From contig JAEYRA010000065.1 of NCBI GenBank assembly GCA_023409755.1, positions 1-6,629 on the forward strand: DNA of 6,629 nt. Direction: 5' to 3'. Positions 1-5,760 of the stretch are shown in pieces (position 1 is the stretch's first letter; each line of letters begins with the position of its first letter). A model generated the notes under the pieces. That model was not told where the DNA came from. It was given only the letters and a program-made list of their open reading frames with translations, and did no database searches. This DNA comes from Bacillota bacterium (GTDB lineage Bacteria; Bacillota; Clostridia; Christensenellales; UMGS416). Made by a program: the position numbers and the translations under genes.

Positions 1-335
1 CACGGCGCAGGGGGGCTGCCTTTGACCAGGAGTGTGCGTCGCTCTGCCGCGATCCTCTTGACCTGATCGACCGCAATGGGCCCCTGGTGCAGGCCATCCA
101 TCGGAGCCTCAAGCAGAAGGGAAAGCCGGTTTATCTCAGCGCGGCATTGGCGGCCGTGTTCCTGTGGGATGACGCGGACGATCCTTCCTCCCAGCGGATG
201 CGCGAGTTCATCCGTAAAAAGGGAGTTGGCAAGGCCCTCGACAAGCTCTGCGGGCTGGGGATTCGAACCCAACCACACTGGTGGGCGGTGGAGTTCTACA
301 AAGCGTTTCGGGCTGGGGCACTCAACCGGAGCTGA
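1..335 (+). CDS. Mannitol-1-phosphate 5-dehydrogenase-like protein, C-terminal fragment (5' end outside window)
   Basis: Open frame running in from the left edge (first whole codon at position 3) and ending at TGA 333-335; about 110 residues are visible. The fragment fits the C-terminal helical domain of the mannitol dehydrogenase superfamily, and from memory resembles the end of MtlD: 'RDPLDLI' followed by 'NGPLV', then an Ala-rich helix 'LSAALAAVFLW', an acidic 'DDADDP' turn, 'IRKKGVGKALDKLCGL' and a terminal 'FYKAF'. The same order of blocks (RDP, D-R, AAA, DDPQ, KG...AL...GL, YKA) is found in MtlD. Family enzymes convert mannitol 1-phosphate to fructose 6-phosphate with NAD in the cytoplasm. 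The NAD-binding Rossmann domain and catalytic Lys lie outside the window, so substrate identity (mannitol-1-P versus another polyol or hexonate) cannot be fixed. A GTG at 87 in this frame is internal, not a start. Confidence 0.68.
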   Translation, partial: RRRGAAFDQECASLCRDPLDLIDRNGPLVQAIHRSLKQKGKPVYLSAALAAVFLWDDADDPSSQRMREFIRKKGVGKALDKLCGLGIRTQPHWWAVEFYKAFRAGALNRS

Positions 336-373
336 CAGCCATTGACGTACAGACGATTGGGTAATCGGTAAAA

Positions 374-411
374 GAAGACAGCACGGACAGTGTCCGTGCT
401 GTTTGTCTTGT
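374..411. terminator. Bidirectional intrinsic terminator between convergent genes
   Basis: A perfect 11-bp inverted repeat, ACAGCACGGAC (378-388) and GTCCGTGCTGT (392-402), encloses a 3-nt loop (AGT). On the plus strand it is followed by a T-rich tail (TTGTCTTG) and can end the dehydrogenase gene that stops at 335. On the minus strand it is followed by CTTCTTTT and can end the ABC transporter operon, whose last gene stops at 421. Placement between two convergent genes supports a shared terminator. The T-tracts are interrupted, so efficiency may differ by direction. Confidence 0.85.
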
Positions 412-420
412 GTGAGAGGC

Positions 421-951
421 TCAGTTGACTTCCGTAAACGTCTGCTCCTGCACGGCAGTCGCCGCGTCGGCCTGTGGCAGCAGGGTGACCTGAGACACAG
501 CATAGTAGTAGTTCCCCGAAGGCTGCAATGTGACTTGAATGACGGTGGGGCCCTCTTCGCTCACCAGCAGGTTGTAGGTTTCGCTGTCCTCATCCGGTTT
601 GGAGAGGCGCACCATCGGGTCGCCTGCCCGCAACGCTGTCTGCACATCACTCAGGTCGTTGGCGTCAGCAGCCAGCAGACCGTCGTTCACCAGGGCGTCG
701 CGGGTGGCACCTCCCTGGCATAGGGTGGCGAACCGGTCGATGACGAGCAGGGGTTGGCTCCGCAGGGTGAACTGATAGAGCGTGGTACTCAGCGCGATCA
801 GAGCCATCAGCAGCGCGGCTGCCAGCACTGTCATGCCGATGCGCTGCGGTTGCTTTGCCTTCCGGTCCAGCAGGCGCTTCACGCCGAACCAAACGATGGG
901 AACCGCCAGCAACACGGTGAGTCCGATGTATACGATCAAAGCGGATTGCAT
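421..951 (-). CDS. Two-helix membrane protein of unknown function, last gene of ABC operon
   Basis: 176 residues; I do not recognise a family. Two hydrophobic helices are clear, about residues 4-22 and 39-59, separated by a positively charged loop (KRLLDRKAKQPQR) that should face the cytoplasm. The acidic C-terminal part (about 61-176) should then lie outside the membrane. It starts with ATG at 949-951, preceded by AGGAGG (957-962) with 5-nt spacing. That Shine-Dalgarno overlaps the TAG stop of the upstream ATPase gene (961-963), so the two are probably translationally coupled. It is the fourth gene of an amino-acid importer operon and is followed by the hairpin at 378-402. It could be an accessory or regulatory partner of the transporter, or a passenger gene sharing the transcript; the sequence does not decide. 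Confidence 0.85.
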   Translation of the reverse strand: MQSALIVYIGLTVLLAVPIVWFGVKRLLDRKAKQPQRIGMTVLAAALLMALIALSTTLYQFTLRSQPLLVIDRFATLCQGGATRDALVNDGLLAADANDLSDVQTALRAGDPMVRLSKPDEDSETYNLLVSEEGPTVIQVTLQPSGNYYYAVSQVTLLPQADAATAVQEQTFTEVN

Positions 952-960
952 TGCTTCCTC

Positions 961-1683
961 CTACAGAACCTTGGACAGGAATTCACGGGTGCGGAGCCTT
1001 TGAGGGTTGGTGAAGATCTGCTCCGGCGGTCCGTCTTCGGCAATGACCCCCTCATCCATGAAGAGGACGCGGTGGGCGACCTCGCGGGCAAAGCCCATCT
1101 CGTGGGTGACGATGACCATCGTCATGCCATCGGCAGCCAGCTGCTTCATGACGCCTAGCACCTCGCCCACCATTTCGGGGTCCAATGCGGATGTCGGTTC
1201 ATCAAAAAGCATGATGTCCGGGTCCATCGCCAGCGCGCGGGCGATGGCCACCCGCTGCTTCTGGCCGCCGGAGAGCCGCGCCGGATACTCATCCACTTTG
1301 TCGGACAGGCCCACACGTGCCAACAGCTCCCGGCCTTTTGCCTCGGCTTGGGTGCGGTTGAGTTTGCCGGTCTGTACCGGTGCCAGCATGATGTTGCCAA
1401 GCACTGTGTGGTTGGGGAACAGGTTGAACTGTTGGAACACCATGCCAACTTTCTGCCGCAGACGGTCGATTTCCTTGCGGTGCTCCAAGAGTTCGATGCC
1501 CTCAATATAGATTTTCCCGTCGGTCGGCTCTTCGAGCAGGTTCAGGCACCGCAGGAAGGTGCTCTTGCCCGAGCCGCTGGCACCAATGACGCAGACCACC
1601 TCGCTCTTGCCGATCTCCGCCCAGACACCCTTGAGAACCTCCAGGTCACCAAAGGTCTTGTGCAGATTCTCCACCTTAATCAC
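961..1683 (-). CDS. Polar amino-acid ABC transporter, ATP-binding protein
   Basis: 240 residues, the usual length for GlnQ/ArtP-type ATPases of the polar amino acid (PAAT) family. It hydrolyses ATP at the inner face of the membrane to drive the permease encoded just upstream. All nucleotide-binding motifs are intact: Walker A GASGSGKST (34-42), Q-loop glutamine in MVFQQF (Q84), signature LSGGQKQR (137-144), Walker B IMLFDE (157-162), D-loop SALD (165-168) and switch histidine in IVTHEMGF (H194). The start is GTG at 1681-1683, with a GGAGG ribosome site about 9-10 nt upstream. The first 8 nt overlap the end of the permease gene (GTGATTAA contains its TAA), indicating translational coupling. 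The substrate cannot be read from the ATPase; the ARG box before the operon suggests a basic amino acid. Confidence 0.95.
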   Translation of the reverse strand: MIKVENLHKTFGDLEVLKGVWAEIGKSEVVCVIGASGSGKSTFLRCLNLLEEPTDGKIYIEGIELLEHRKEIDRLRQKVGMVFQQFNLFPNHTVLGNIMLAPVQTGKLNRTQAEAKGRELLARVGLSDKVDEYPARLSGGQKQRVAIARALAMDPDIMLFDEPTSALDPEMVGEVLGVMKQLAADGMTMVIVTHEMGFAREVAHRVLFMDEGVIAEDGPPEQIFTNPQRLRTREFLSKVL

Positions 1684-2356
1684 CGCGTCTCAACCTCCAT
1701 TCCAGCTTGCCGGCGAAGATCGACAGCAGCGACGTCACGTACAGATAGATCAGGGCCACCAGGATAAACGGCGTGTACGGGTCAAACGTCCGCCCGCGGA
1801 TGATGTTCCCCGCACGGGTCAGGTCATCGAGCGCGATGTAGCCGCAGACCGCCGTTTCCTTGATGAGCACGATGGCTTCGCTCACCAGTGCTGGCAGTAT
1901 GTTCTTGATGGCCTGGGGGATTACGACGAACCGCATGGACTGGAAGTAGGAGAGCCCCAGTGACCGGGCGGCTTCCAGTTGCCCCCGGTCCACTGCAAGG
2001 ATGCCCGCACGGATGAGCTCGGACACATACGCACCGCTGTTGATGCCGAAAGCAATAGCGGCAACCAGCACCTTGGGCCAACTGCTGCTGCCGAGGATGG
2101 CATAGTAAATGATGATGAGCTGCACGACGACTGGCGTGCCGCGGATAATATCGACGTAGAGCTTGGCGACGCGCTCCAGCCCGCGAAGCTTGAGAATGCG
2201 CGCCACTGCGACCAACATGCCGATGGCTACGCCGATGAGTACGGCGTAGATCGTCACCTGCATCGTCAGGCTCAGACCCTTTAGAAATAGCAGATAGCGA
2301 TCCTCGCGGATGAGGTTGGTGTATATGGCGTCGGATAACGCCTGAATGATGCCCAT
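1676..2356 (-). CDS. Polar amino-acid ABC transporter, permease
   Basis: 226 residues, an integral membrane subunit of the HisM/GlnP/ArtQ type. Hydrophobic segments occur near residues 27-52, 76-104, 157-172 and 195-215. Family marks seen: IIRGTPVVVQL (70-80), the GINSGAYVSELIRAGI segment (104-119), and the EAA loop that contacts the ATPase, with core GQLEAARSLGLS (125-136) running into VVIPQAIKNILPAL (144-157). ATG at 2354-2356 is preceded by GGGAGGG, 4 nt away. Only one permease gene is present, so a homodimer is likely. It sits between the binding-protein gene (79 nt upstream, with a hairpin in the gap) and the ATPase gene (8-nt overlap). Confidence 0.94.
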   Translation of the reverse strand: MGIIQALSDAIYTNLIREDRYLLFLKGLSLTMQVTIYAVLIGVAIGMLVAVARILKLRGLERVAKLYVDIIRGTPVVVQLIIIYYAILGSSSWPKVLVAAIAFGINSGAYVSELIRAGILAVDRGQLEAARSLGLSYFQSMRFVVIPQAIKNILPALVSEAIVLIKETAVCGYIALDDLTRAGNIIRGRTFDPYTPFILVALIYLYVTSLLSIFAGKLEWRLRRGD

Positions 2357-2390
2357 GAGCCCTCCCGGTGTACGGTTACTGAAAACAGAA

Positions 2391-2418
2391 TTTGAGCGAG
2401 ACCGAAGTCCCGCTCAAA
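2391..2418 (-). promoter_or_regulatory. UUCG-capped stem-loop between binding-protein and permease genes (partial terminator or mRNA stabiliser)
   Basis: Read on the minus strand, the transcript can form a 12-bp stem (TTTGAGCGGGAC / GTCTCGCTCAAA, one G-U pair) capped by a TTCG loop closed by C-G, the exceptionally stable cUUCGg tetraloop. It lies 18 nt after the stop of the binding-protein gene and 35 nt before the permease start. The following tail, TTCTGTTTTC, is only moderately U-rich. This layout is common in binding-protein transporters, where such a hairpin raises the amount of binding protein over membrane subunits by partial termination or by protecting the 3' end of the upstream message. 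Which of the two applies is inference. Confidence 0.8.
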
Positions 2419-2435
2419 TCTATATTGGCTGGTGG

Positions 2436-3203
2436 TTATTCGCCGACCGAATACTTTTTGACCAGGGTGTCGATCTCGCCTTTGGCGACCATGTCGTCAA
2501 TGACGGCGTTGATTTCAACCAGCAGAGCGGCGTCGCCCTTGCGCACGGCCAAAGCATACTTCTCATCGTCGTAGGGCTGTACATCGGCAATCTTCAGGCC
2601 ATCCACCTGACCCACGATGATCTGAGCGGGTACATCGTCAGCGATGACGGCGTCCACCTTGCCGTTCTTCAGGTCCTGGGCAGCCAAGGCAATGTTGTCA
2701 TAGCGCTGTACGGTGGCGCCTTCCACTTCGCTGGCGACATACAGGTCACCGGTGGTGCCGTTCTGGGCACCCAAGATTTTCCCTTTCAGGTCATCGGCAG
2801 AAGCGATGGCGGTGTTGTCAGCCTTCACGATGACGACCTGACGGGCGGTGAAGTATTCACTCGAGAAGTCCATGGTCTTGGCGCGCTCTTCGTTCTTGGT
2901 GAAGCCGGCGCCGATGAAGTCGATCTTGCCGGAGGCCAGTGCCGCGGGCAGGGAGTCAAACTCCATGTCGGAGACCACGAGCTCCACGCCGATGCGCTCC
3001 GCCACCTTGGCAGCAATGTCGGCATCCACACCAACCACGGTGCCGTTCACGTTGGTTTCAAAAGGCACAAACTGGGCGTTGGTGCCCCAAACGATCTTGC
3101 CGGCCTTCTTGATCTTGGCCAGTGAATCAGTACTGGAACCGCAGCCGGTCAGCAGGGTGGCCAACAGTGCCGCGGCCAGGGCAAGCGATGCAAATTTCTT
3201 CAT
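2436..3203 (-). CDS. Amino-acid ABC transporter substrate-binding lipoprotein (SBP family 3)
   Basis: 255 residues. It has a lipoprotein signal peptide: MKK start, hydrophobic core, and lipobox LTGC with Cys21 as the lipidated residue, so the mature protein is tethered outside the membrane. The fold is a family 3 solute-binding protein: 'GKIVWGTNAQFVPFE' opens domain 1, 'GVDADIAAKVAERIG' follows, and ligand-binding marks are present. These are the Arg in EERAKTMDFS (R107, expected to bind the ligand carboxylate), GTTG (149-152) and the Asp in DAVIADD (D189/D190, expected to bind the amino group). It starts at ATG 3201-3203 after AGGAGGAG. It is the first gene of the operon, directly after a near-consensus promoter. 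Substrate is inferred as arginine or another basic amino acid only from the upstream ARG-box-like site; cystine or glutamine remain possible. Confidence 0.94.
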   Translation of the reverse strand: MKKFASLALAAALLATLLTGCGSSTDSLAKIKKAGKIVWGTNAQFVPFETNVNGTVVGVDADIAAKVAERIGVELVVSDMEFDSLPAALASGKIDFIGAGFTKNEERAKTMDFSSEYFTARQVVIVKADNTAIASADDLKGKILGAQNGTTGDLYVASEVEGATVQRYDNIALAAQDLKNGKVDAVIADDVPAQIIVGQVDGLKIADVQPYDDEKYALAVRKGDAALLVEINAVIDDMVAKGEIDTLVKKYSVGE

Positions 3204-3235
3204 CTCAGACTCCTCCTGTTCATTCTCTCGGCGTC

Positions 3236-3264
3236 AGTATACCAGTGACCAAGAATAAAGTCAA
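3236..3264 (-). promoter_or_regulatory. Sigma-A promoter of the amino-acid transporter operon
   Basis: On the minus strand: -35 TTGACT (3259-3264), 17-nt spacer, -10 TATACT (3236-3241), with TGG just before the -10 giving an extended -10 (TGnTATACT). Both hexamers are 5 of 6 matches to consensus. Transcription should begin near 3229, leaving a leader of roughly 25 nt that carries the AGGAGGAG site of the binding-protein gene. Confidence 0.85.
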
Positions 3265-3270
3265 CAATAA

Positions 3271-3288
3271 AATGAATAAATATGCAGA
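3271..3288 (-). promoter_or_regulatory. ARG-box-like operator (ArgR/AhrC binding site candidate)
   Basis: The minus-strand sequence TCTGCATATTTATTCATT fits the ARG box consensus TNTGAATWWWWATTCANW at 15 of 16 defined positions; the only mismatch is C for A in the left half. It lies 7 nt upstream of the -35 hexamer. A weaker half-site (GAATAAAGTCA on the plus strand, 3253-3263) overlaps the -35 region and could be a degenerate second box. ArgR/AhrC proteins sense arginine and control arginine biosynthesis, catabolism and uptake genes. The match was found by eye and has not been scored against the genome background. Confidence 0.55.
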
Positions 3289-3472
3289 CACTTGGATCGA
3301 ACTTGCATGGCAAAGAGGTGGGGAAAGTGATGGAGGGACAGCAGTGGAGAAGTCGCATAATTGGCCATGGATAATGCAATAACTCATCGGACTGGAGACA
3401 CGCAGGGTCGGGGATTCTTGCTGGCGGGTGTACGGATGTGCTGAACCTCGCATCAGTTGGGCGGTAGGTCCT

Positions 3473-4249
3473 TCAACCCCGCTGCAAGGCCTTGGCCAGC
3501 GCACCGGTGGGGTTCTCCACCAGGTGCTTCCAGTAGCGCCGGGGCATGAAGCGGCGTTGCAGCGCCGGGTTCATCCGCCCCTCAATTGCCATGGCGTCGA
3601 AGTAACGCCGCCACATCTCCTGGGTTTCGTCCTCGCTGTCGTGGGCTTGCACCGTGTCCACCAGCCGCCCGGCCACCAGTGTCCACTGTCCATTCTCATA
3701 CGCCGCGCTGATCTGCCGTCCCTTGTCATGGATGAGCCAGGGGACGTCGGGCATGCGGTCTGCAAAGTGCTCCGCCAGCAGCGGCAAGATGTAGAAATCA
3801 GGTTCAATAACCGAACAGTATTGCCTCTGTTTGGTGCGGTGGAAGCGCAGCAGGCCCTTCATCCGGTGGGCTTCAAAGGCCACGCGGTCAGCAGCATCGT
3901 GCACGGGACGCACAAAGCGGTGCAGTACCATCTCATCCACCGTGGGGCCGGTGGCAAAGCCCAACCGCAAGTAGTTGAGGATGTTCCGGCCGGCCTCGTG
4001 CTCCTCCGAATACCAGCAGAGCATTACCCGCTGGGAAGACTGACTGGATAGTTTCGTCTCCATCGCCTCGAACACCTTCTCGGCCTTGGCTTCGTTGGTG
4101 CGGATGGTCTTGTAGGTGATGAGGAAATCAGGCTGCGTGGGCAGGGCAGGAAGGATGTTCAGAACGTTGTCCTCCCTCTGATACCAGCTGTCATACACGG
4201 CGGAGAGTAGTCCTTCCCAACTGCCGTCGGTGACGTAAATCGTGTCCAT
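3473..4249 (-). CDS. TIGR03915/DUF4130 family putative DNA repair protein
   Basis: 258 residues from ATG 4247-4249. A GTG at 4259-4261 would add four residues, but no ribosome site precedes it, whereas GAGGG precedes the ATG; the family also typically begins with a short 'IYVYDGSFEG'-like strand, matched here by TIYVTDGSWEGLL (3-15). The C-terminal half carries the family hallmark: EAHRMKGLLRFHRTK (126-140), PDFYILPLLAEHFADRMP (150-167), WLIHDKGR (171-178) and MNPALQRRFMPRRYWKHLVE (226-245). Biochemistry of this family is not established. Members are paired with the radical SAM protein encoded here just upstream, and in many bacteria the domain is fused to a UdgX-like uracil-DNA glycosylase domain. 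No glycosylase domain is present in this copy. The ATG lies 8 nt after the radical SAM stop, so co-translation is expected. Confidence 0.9.
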   Translation of the reverse strand: MDTIYVTDGSWEGLLSAVYDSWYQREDNVLNILPALPTQPDFLITYKTIRTNEAKAEKVFEAMETKLSSQSSQRVMLCWYSEEHEAGRNILNYLRLGFATGPTVDEMVLHRFVRPVHDAADRVAFEAHRMKGLLRFHRTKQRQYCSVIEPDFYILPLLAEHFADRMPDVPWLIHDKGRQISAAYENGQWTLVAGRLVDTVQAHDSEDETQEMWRRYFDAMAIEGRMNPALQRRFMPRRYWKHLVENPTGALAKALQRG

Positions 4250-4257
4250 GATGGCCC

Positions 4258-5532
4258 TCACTGGCTCAGTGCCCGATAAGCGTCGGGTGAAGCATTGTCA
4301 AATAGGGAAAGCTGGGTGCCCCCGGTGATCTGCGGCACGCGGGAGAGTGGCATCAGCCGCATGCGAAGTTGGCTGGGCGACAGGCGGATCTCCGGCAGGA
4401 AACCACCTCGGCAGGTGATGAAATAGCACGCGCGTTTCATCACTACGCCAGCTTTACGTACATCGGTAAAAGACAGCCCGCCAAAGCGCCGCGCCTGCAC
4501 CAGCCGTGTTGCCGATACCTGTCCAATCCCCGGCACCCGCAGCAGCGCTTCCATCGGGGCCGTCGCCAGGTCCACCGGGAAGTACTCCGGGTGGCGCAGG
4601 GCCCAGGCGCTTTTCGGGTCCAGGGCCAGATCCAGGTCGGGCTCCTGGGCTTCCAGGATTTCGTTGGCCTGGAAGCCATAGAAGCGCAGCAGCCAATCGG
4701 CCTGATACAGCCGGTGTTCACGCAGCAGTGGTGGTTCCCGCAGGTCGGGCAGCTTGGGCGTTGGTGCCACTGGCATGAAGGCCGAATAGTATACACGCTT
4801 TAGCCTATATTTCTTATATAGTGCTTCGGATAGCTTGAGTATGGTCAGATCCTGCTCGGGCGACGCGCCGACGATAAGCTGGGTGGATTGCCCTGCCGGG
4901 GCGAAAGACGGCGCGTGCCTCAGAACTTTGGCTTCCTCCGCGCCGGCCTCAATGAGCCCGCTCAACAACCCCATGGGCCTCAAGATGGTCTCAGCAGACT
5001 TGTCCGGGGCGAGGAACTTCAGACTCTTTTCGCTGGGCAGCTCGATGTTGACGCTGACACGGTCGGCCAGGCGACCGGCACGCTCCAGCAGGGCCCGGCT
5101 GGCACCGGGAATGCCCTTAACGTGGATGTACCCGCCGAATCCTCTGTTACGAAGCAGCTCAATGGCTGTCACCATCTGCTCCATTGTGTGGTCGGGGCTC
5201 CTTACGATGCCGGAACTGAGGAACAATCCCTCAATGTAGTTTCGCCGGTAAAAGGATTCGGTCAGGTCAGCAATCTCAGCGGGGGTGAGCTCCGTGCGCG
5301 GCAGGTCACGGTTGGCGTTCACAGCGCAGTATTCGCACCGGTACATGCATTTGTTGGTCATCAGTATCTTCAGCAGCGACACGCAGCGGCCATCGCCAGA
5401 CCAGGCGTGGCAAATGCCCGGCGCTGCCGTGCTGCCAAAAGAACCCTTTCTGCTGCCAGAACCGCTGGAGGAGCAGGAAACATCGTATTTTGCTGATTCG
5501 CCAAGTATGGCGAGCTTGTCAGTCAAATCCAT
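4258..5532 (-). CDS. Putative DNA modification/repair radical SAM protein (TIGR03916 type)
   Basis: 424 residues, close to the usual size of about 400. It carries the radical SAM cluster motif CMYRCEYC (C62, C66, C69), where a 4Fe-4S cluster would cleave S-adenosylmethionine, followed by the family-typical 'AVNANRDLPRTELTPAEIA'. A helix-hairpin-helix DNA-binding segment, VPGIGQVSATRLVQARR (333-349), lies near the C-terminus, and the tail contains QLSLF (407-411), a sliding-clamp-binding consensus. Extra cysteines occur at 20, 41, 50, 369 and 374. I chose ATG 5530-5532 because AGAGGTGG lies 5 nt upstream and the protein then starts MDLTDKLAILGESAKYD; the frame is open 17 codons further up to 5583, but that extension has no ribosome site. 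It is the first gene of a two-gene operon with the DUF4130 partner. The reaction is unknown; a role on damaged or modified DNA is inferred. Confidence 0.92.
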   Translation of the reverse strand: MDLTDKLAILGESAKYDVSCSSSGSGSRKGSFGSTAAPGICHAWSGDGRCVSLLKILMTNKCMYRCEYCAVNANRDLPRTELTPAEIADLTESFYRRNYIEGLFLSSGIVRSPDHTMEQMVTAIELLRNRGFGGYIHVKGIPGASRALLERAGRLADRVSVNIELPSEKSLKFLAPDKSAETILRPMGLLSGLIEAGAEEAKVLRHAPSFAPAGQSTQLIVGASPEQDLTILKLSEALYKKYRLKRVYYSAFMPVAPTPKLPDLREPPLLREHRLYQADWLLRFYGFQANEILEAQEPDLDLALDPKSAWALRHPEYFPVDLATAPMEALLRVPGIGQVSATRLVQARRFGGLSFTDVRKAGVVMKRACYFITCRGGFLPEIRLSPSQLRMRLMPLSRVPQITGGTQLSLFDNASPDAYRALSQ

Positions 5533-5559
5533 GGTAACCACCTCTGTTGCCACAAGAAT

Positions 5560-5573
5560 AGCACAGATGTTCG
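5560..5573 (-). promoter_or_regulatory. LexA/DinR-like box overlapping the radical SAM promoter (candidate)
   Basis: The minus-strand sequence CGAACATCTGTGCT matches the core of the Gram-positive SOS operator GAAC-N4-GTTC at 7 of 8 bases, with one mismatch (GTGC for GTTC) in the right half. It begins inside the likely -10 element and covers the expected start of transcription, where a repressor would block the gene. The outer bases of the right half do not match the longer B. subtilis consensus, so this remains a candidate. Confidence 0.35.
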
Positions 5574-5580
5574 TATAACA
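5572..5580 (-). promoter_or_regulatory. Extended -10 promoter candidate for the radical SAM/DUF4130 operon
   Basis: Minus-strand TGTTATACG reads as TGn followed by -10 TATACG (5572-5577). No good -35 is found 16-18 nt upstream (TAACTC-like sequence there), so the extended -10 would carry the activity. The start of transcription would fall near 5565, giving a leader of about 33 nt before ATG 5532. Confidence 0.45.
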
Positions 5581-5665
5581 CAAATGATTATTGTGAGTTA
5601 TCAGTAGTGTATTTTACTTGAAATGGTTCATAACGAGAAAGCTGTTATCTTCTGCCGGGAGGGAC

Positions 5666-5700
5666 TTTCCACTACCAAACGCAATATGATACAATATAAT
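5666..5700 (+). promoter_or_regulatory. Promoter candidate for the 5761 membrane lipoprotein gene
   Basis: An AT-rich block 'GATACAATATAATACA' holds two overlapping -10 candidates, TACAAT (5690-5695) and TATAAT (5695-5700). The best -35 is TTTCCA (5666-5671), 18 nt from TACAAT. The -10 is good and the -35 weak. The resulting leader would be about 50-60 nt. Confidence 0.5.
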
Positions 5701-5760
5701 ACATAAGAACCAAAGACGAAGTAATGTGTAAGGACATGGATACCGAGGAGGGATCGTTGC

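Noticed and set aside
255..285. Minus-strand sequence GGGTTCGAATCCCC resembles a tRNA T-arm.
   Set aside because: The flanks give no acceptor stem, D-arm or anticodon arm, and the stretch lies inside the dehydrogenase reading frame (residues 'GLGIRTQP').
3272..3382. Plus-strand small ORF of 36 codons (starts MNKYADTWIELAWQ) in the intergenic region.
   Set aside because: No ribosome binding site precedes it and its start overlaps the ARG-box-like site and lies beside the operon promoter; nothing in the peptide suggests a function.
3430..3465. Possible terminator for the DUF4130 operon (GATGTG/CGCATC stem).
   Set aside because: The stem is only 6 bp with a wobble pair and an 8-nt loop, and no T-tract follows on the minus strand.
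5533..5583. Upstream extension of the radical SAM protein by 17 residues (MCYTNICAILVATEVVT).
   Set aside because: No Shine-Dalgarno precedes that ATG, the extension covers the likely promoter and ribosome site, and the internal ATG 5532 has AGAGGTGG at proper spacing.
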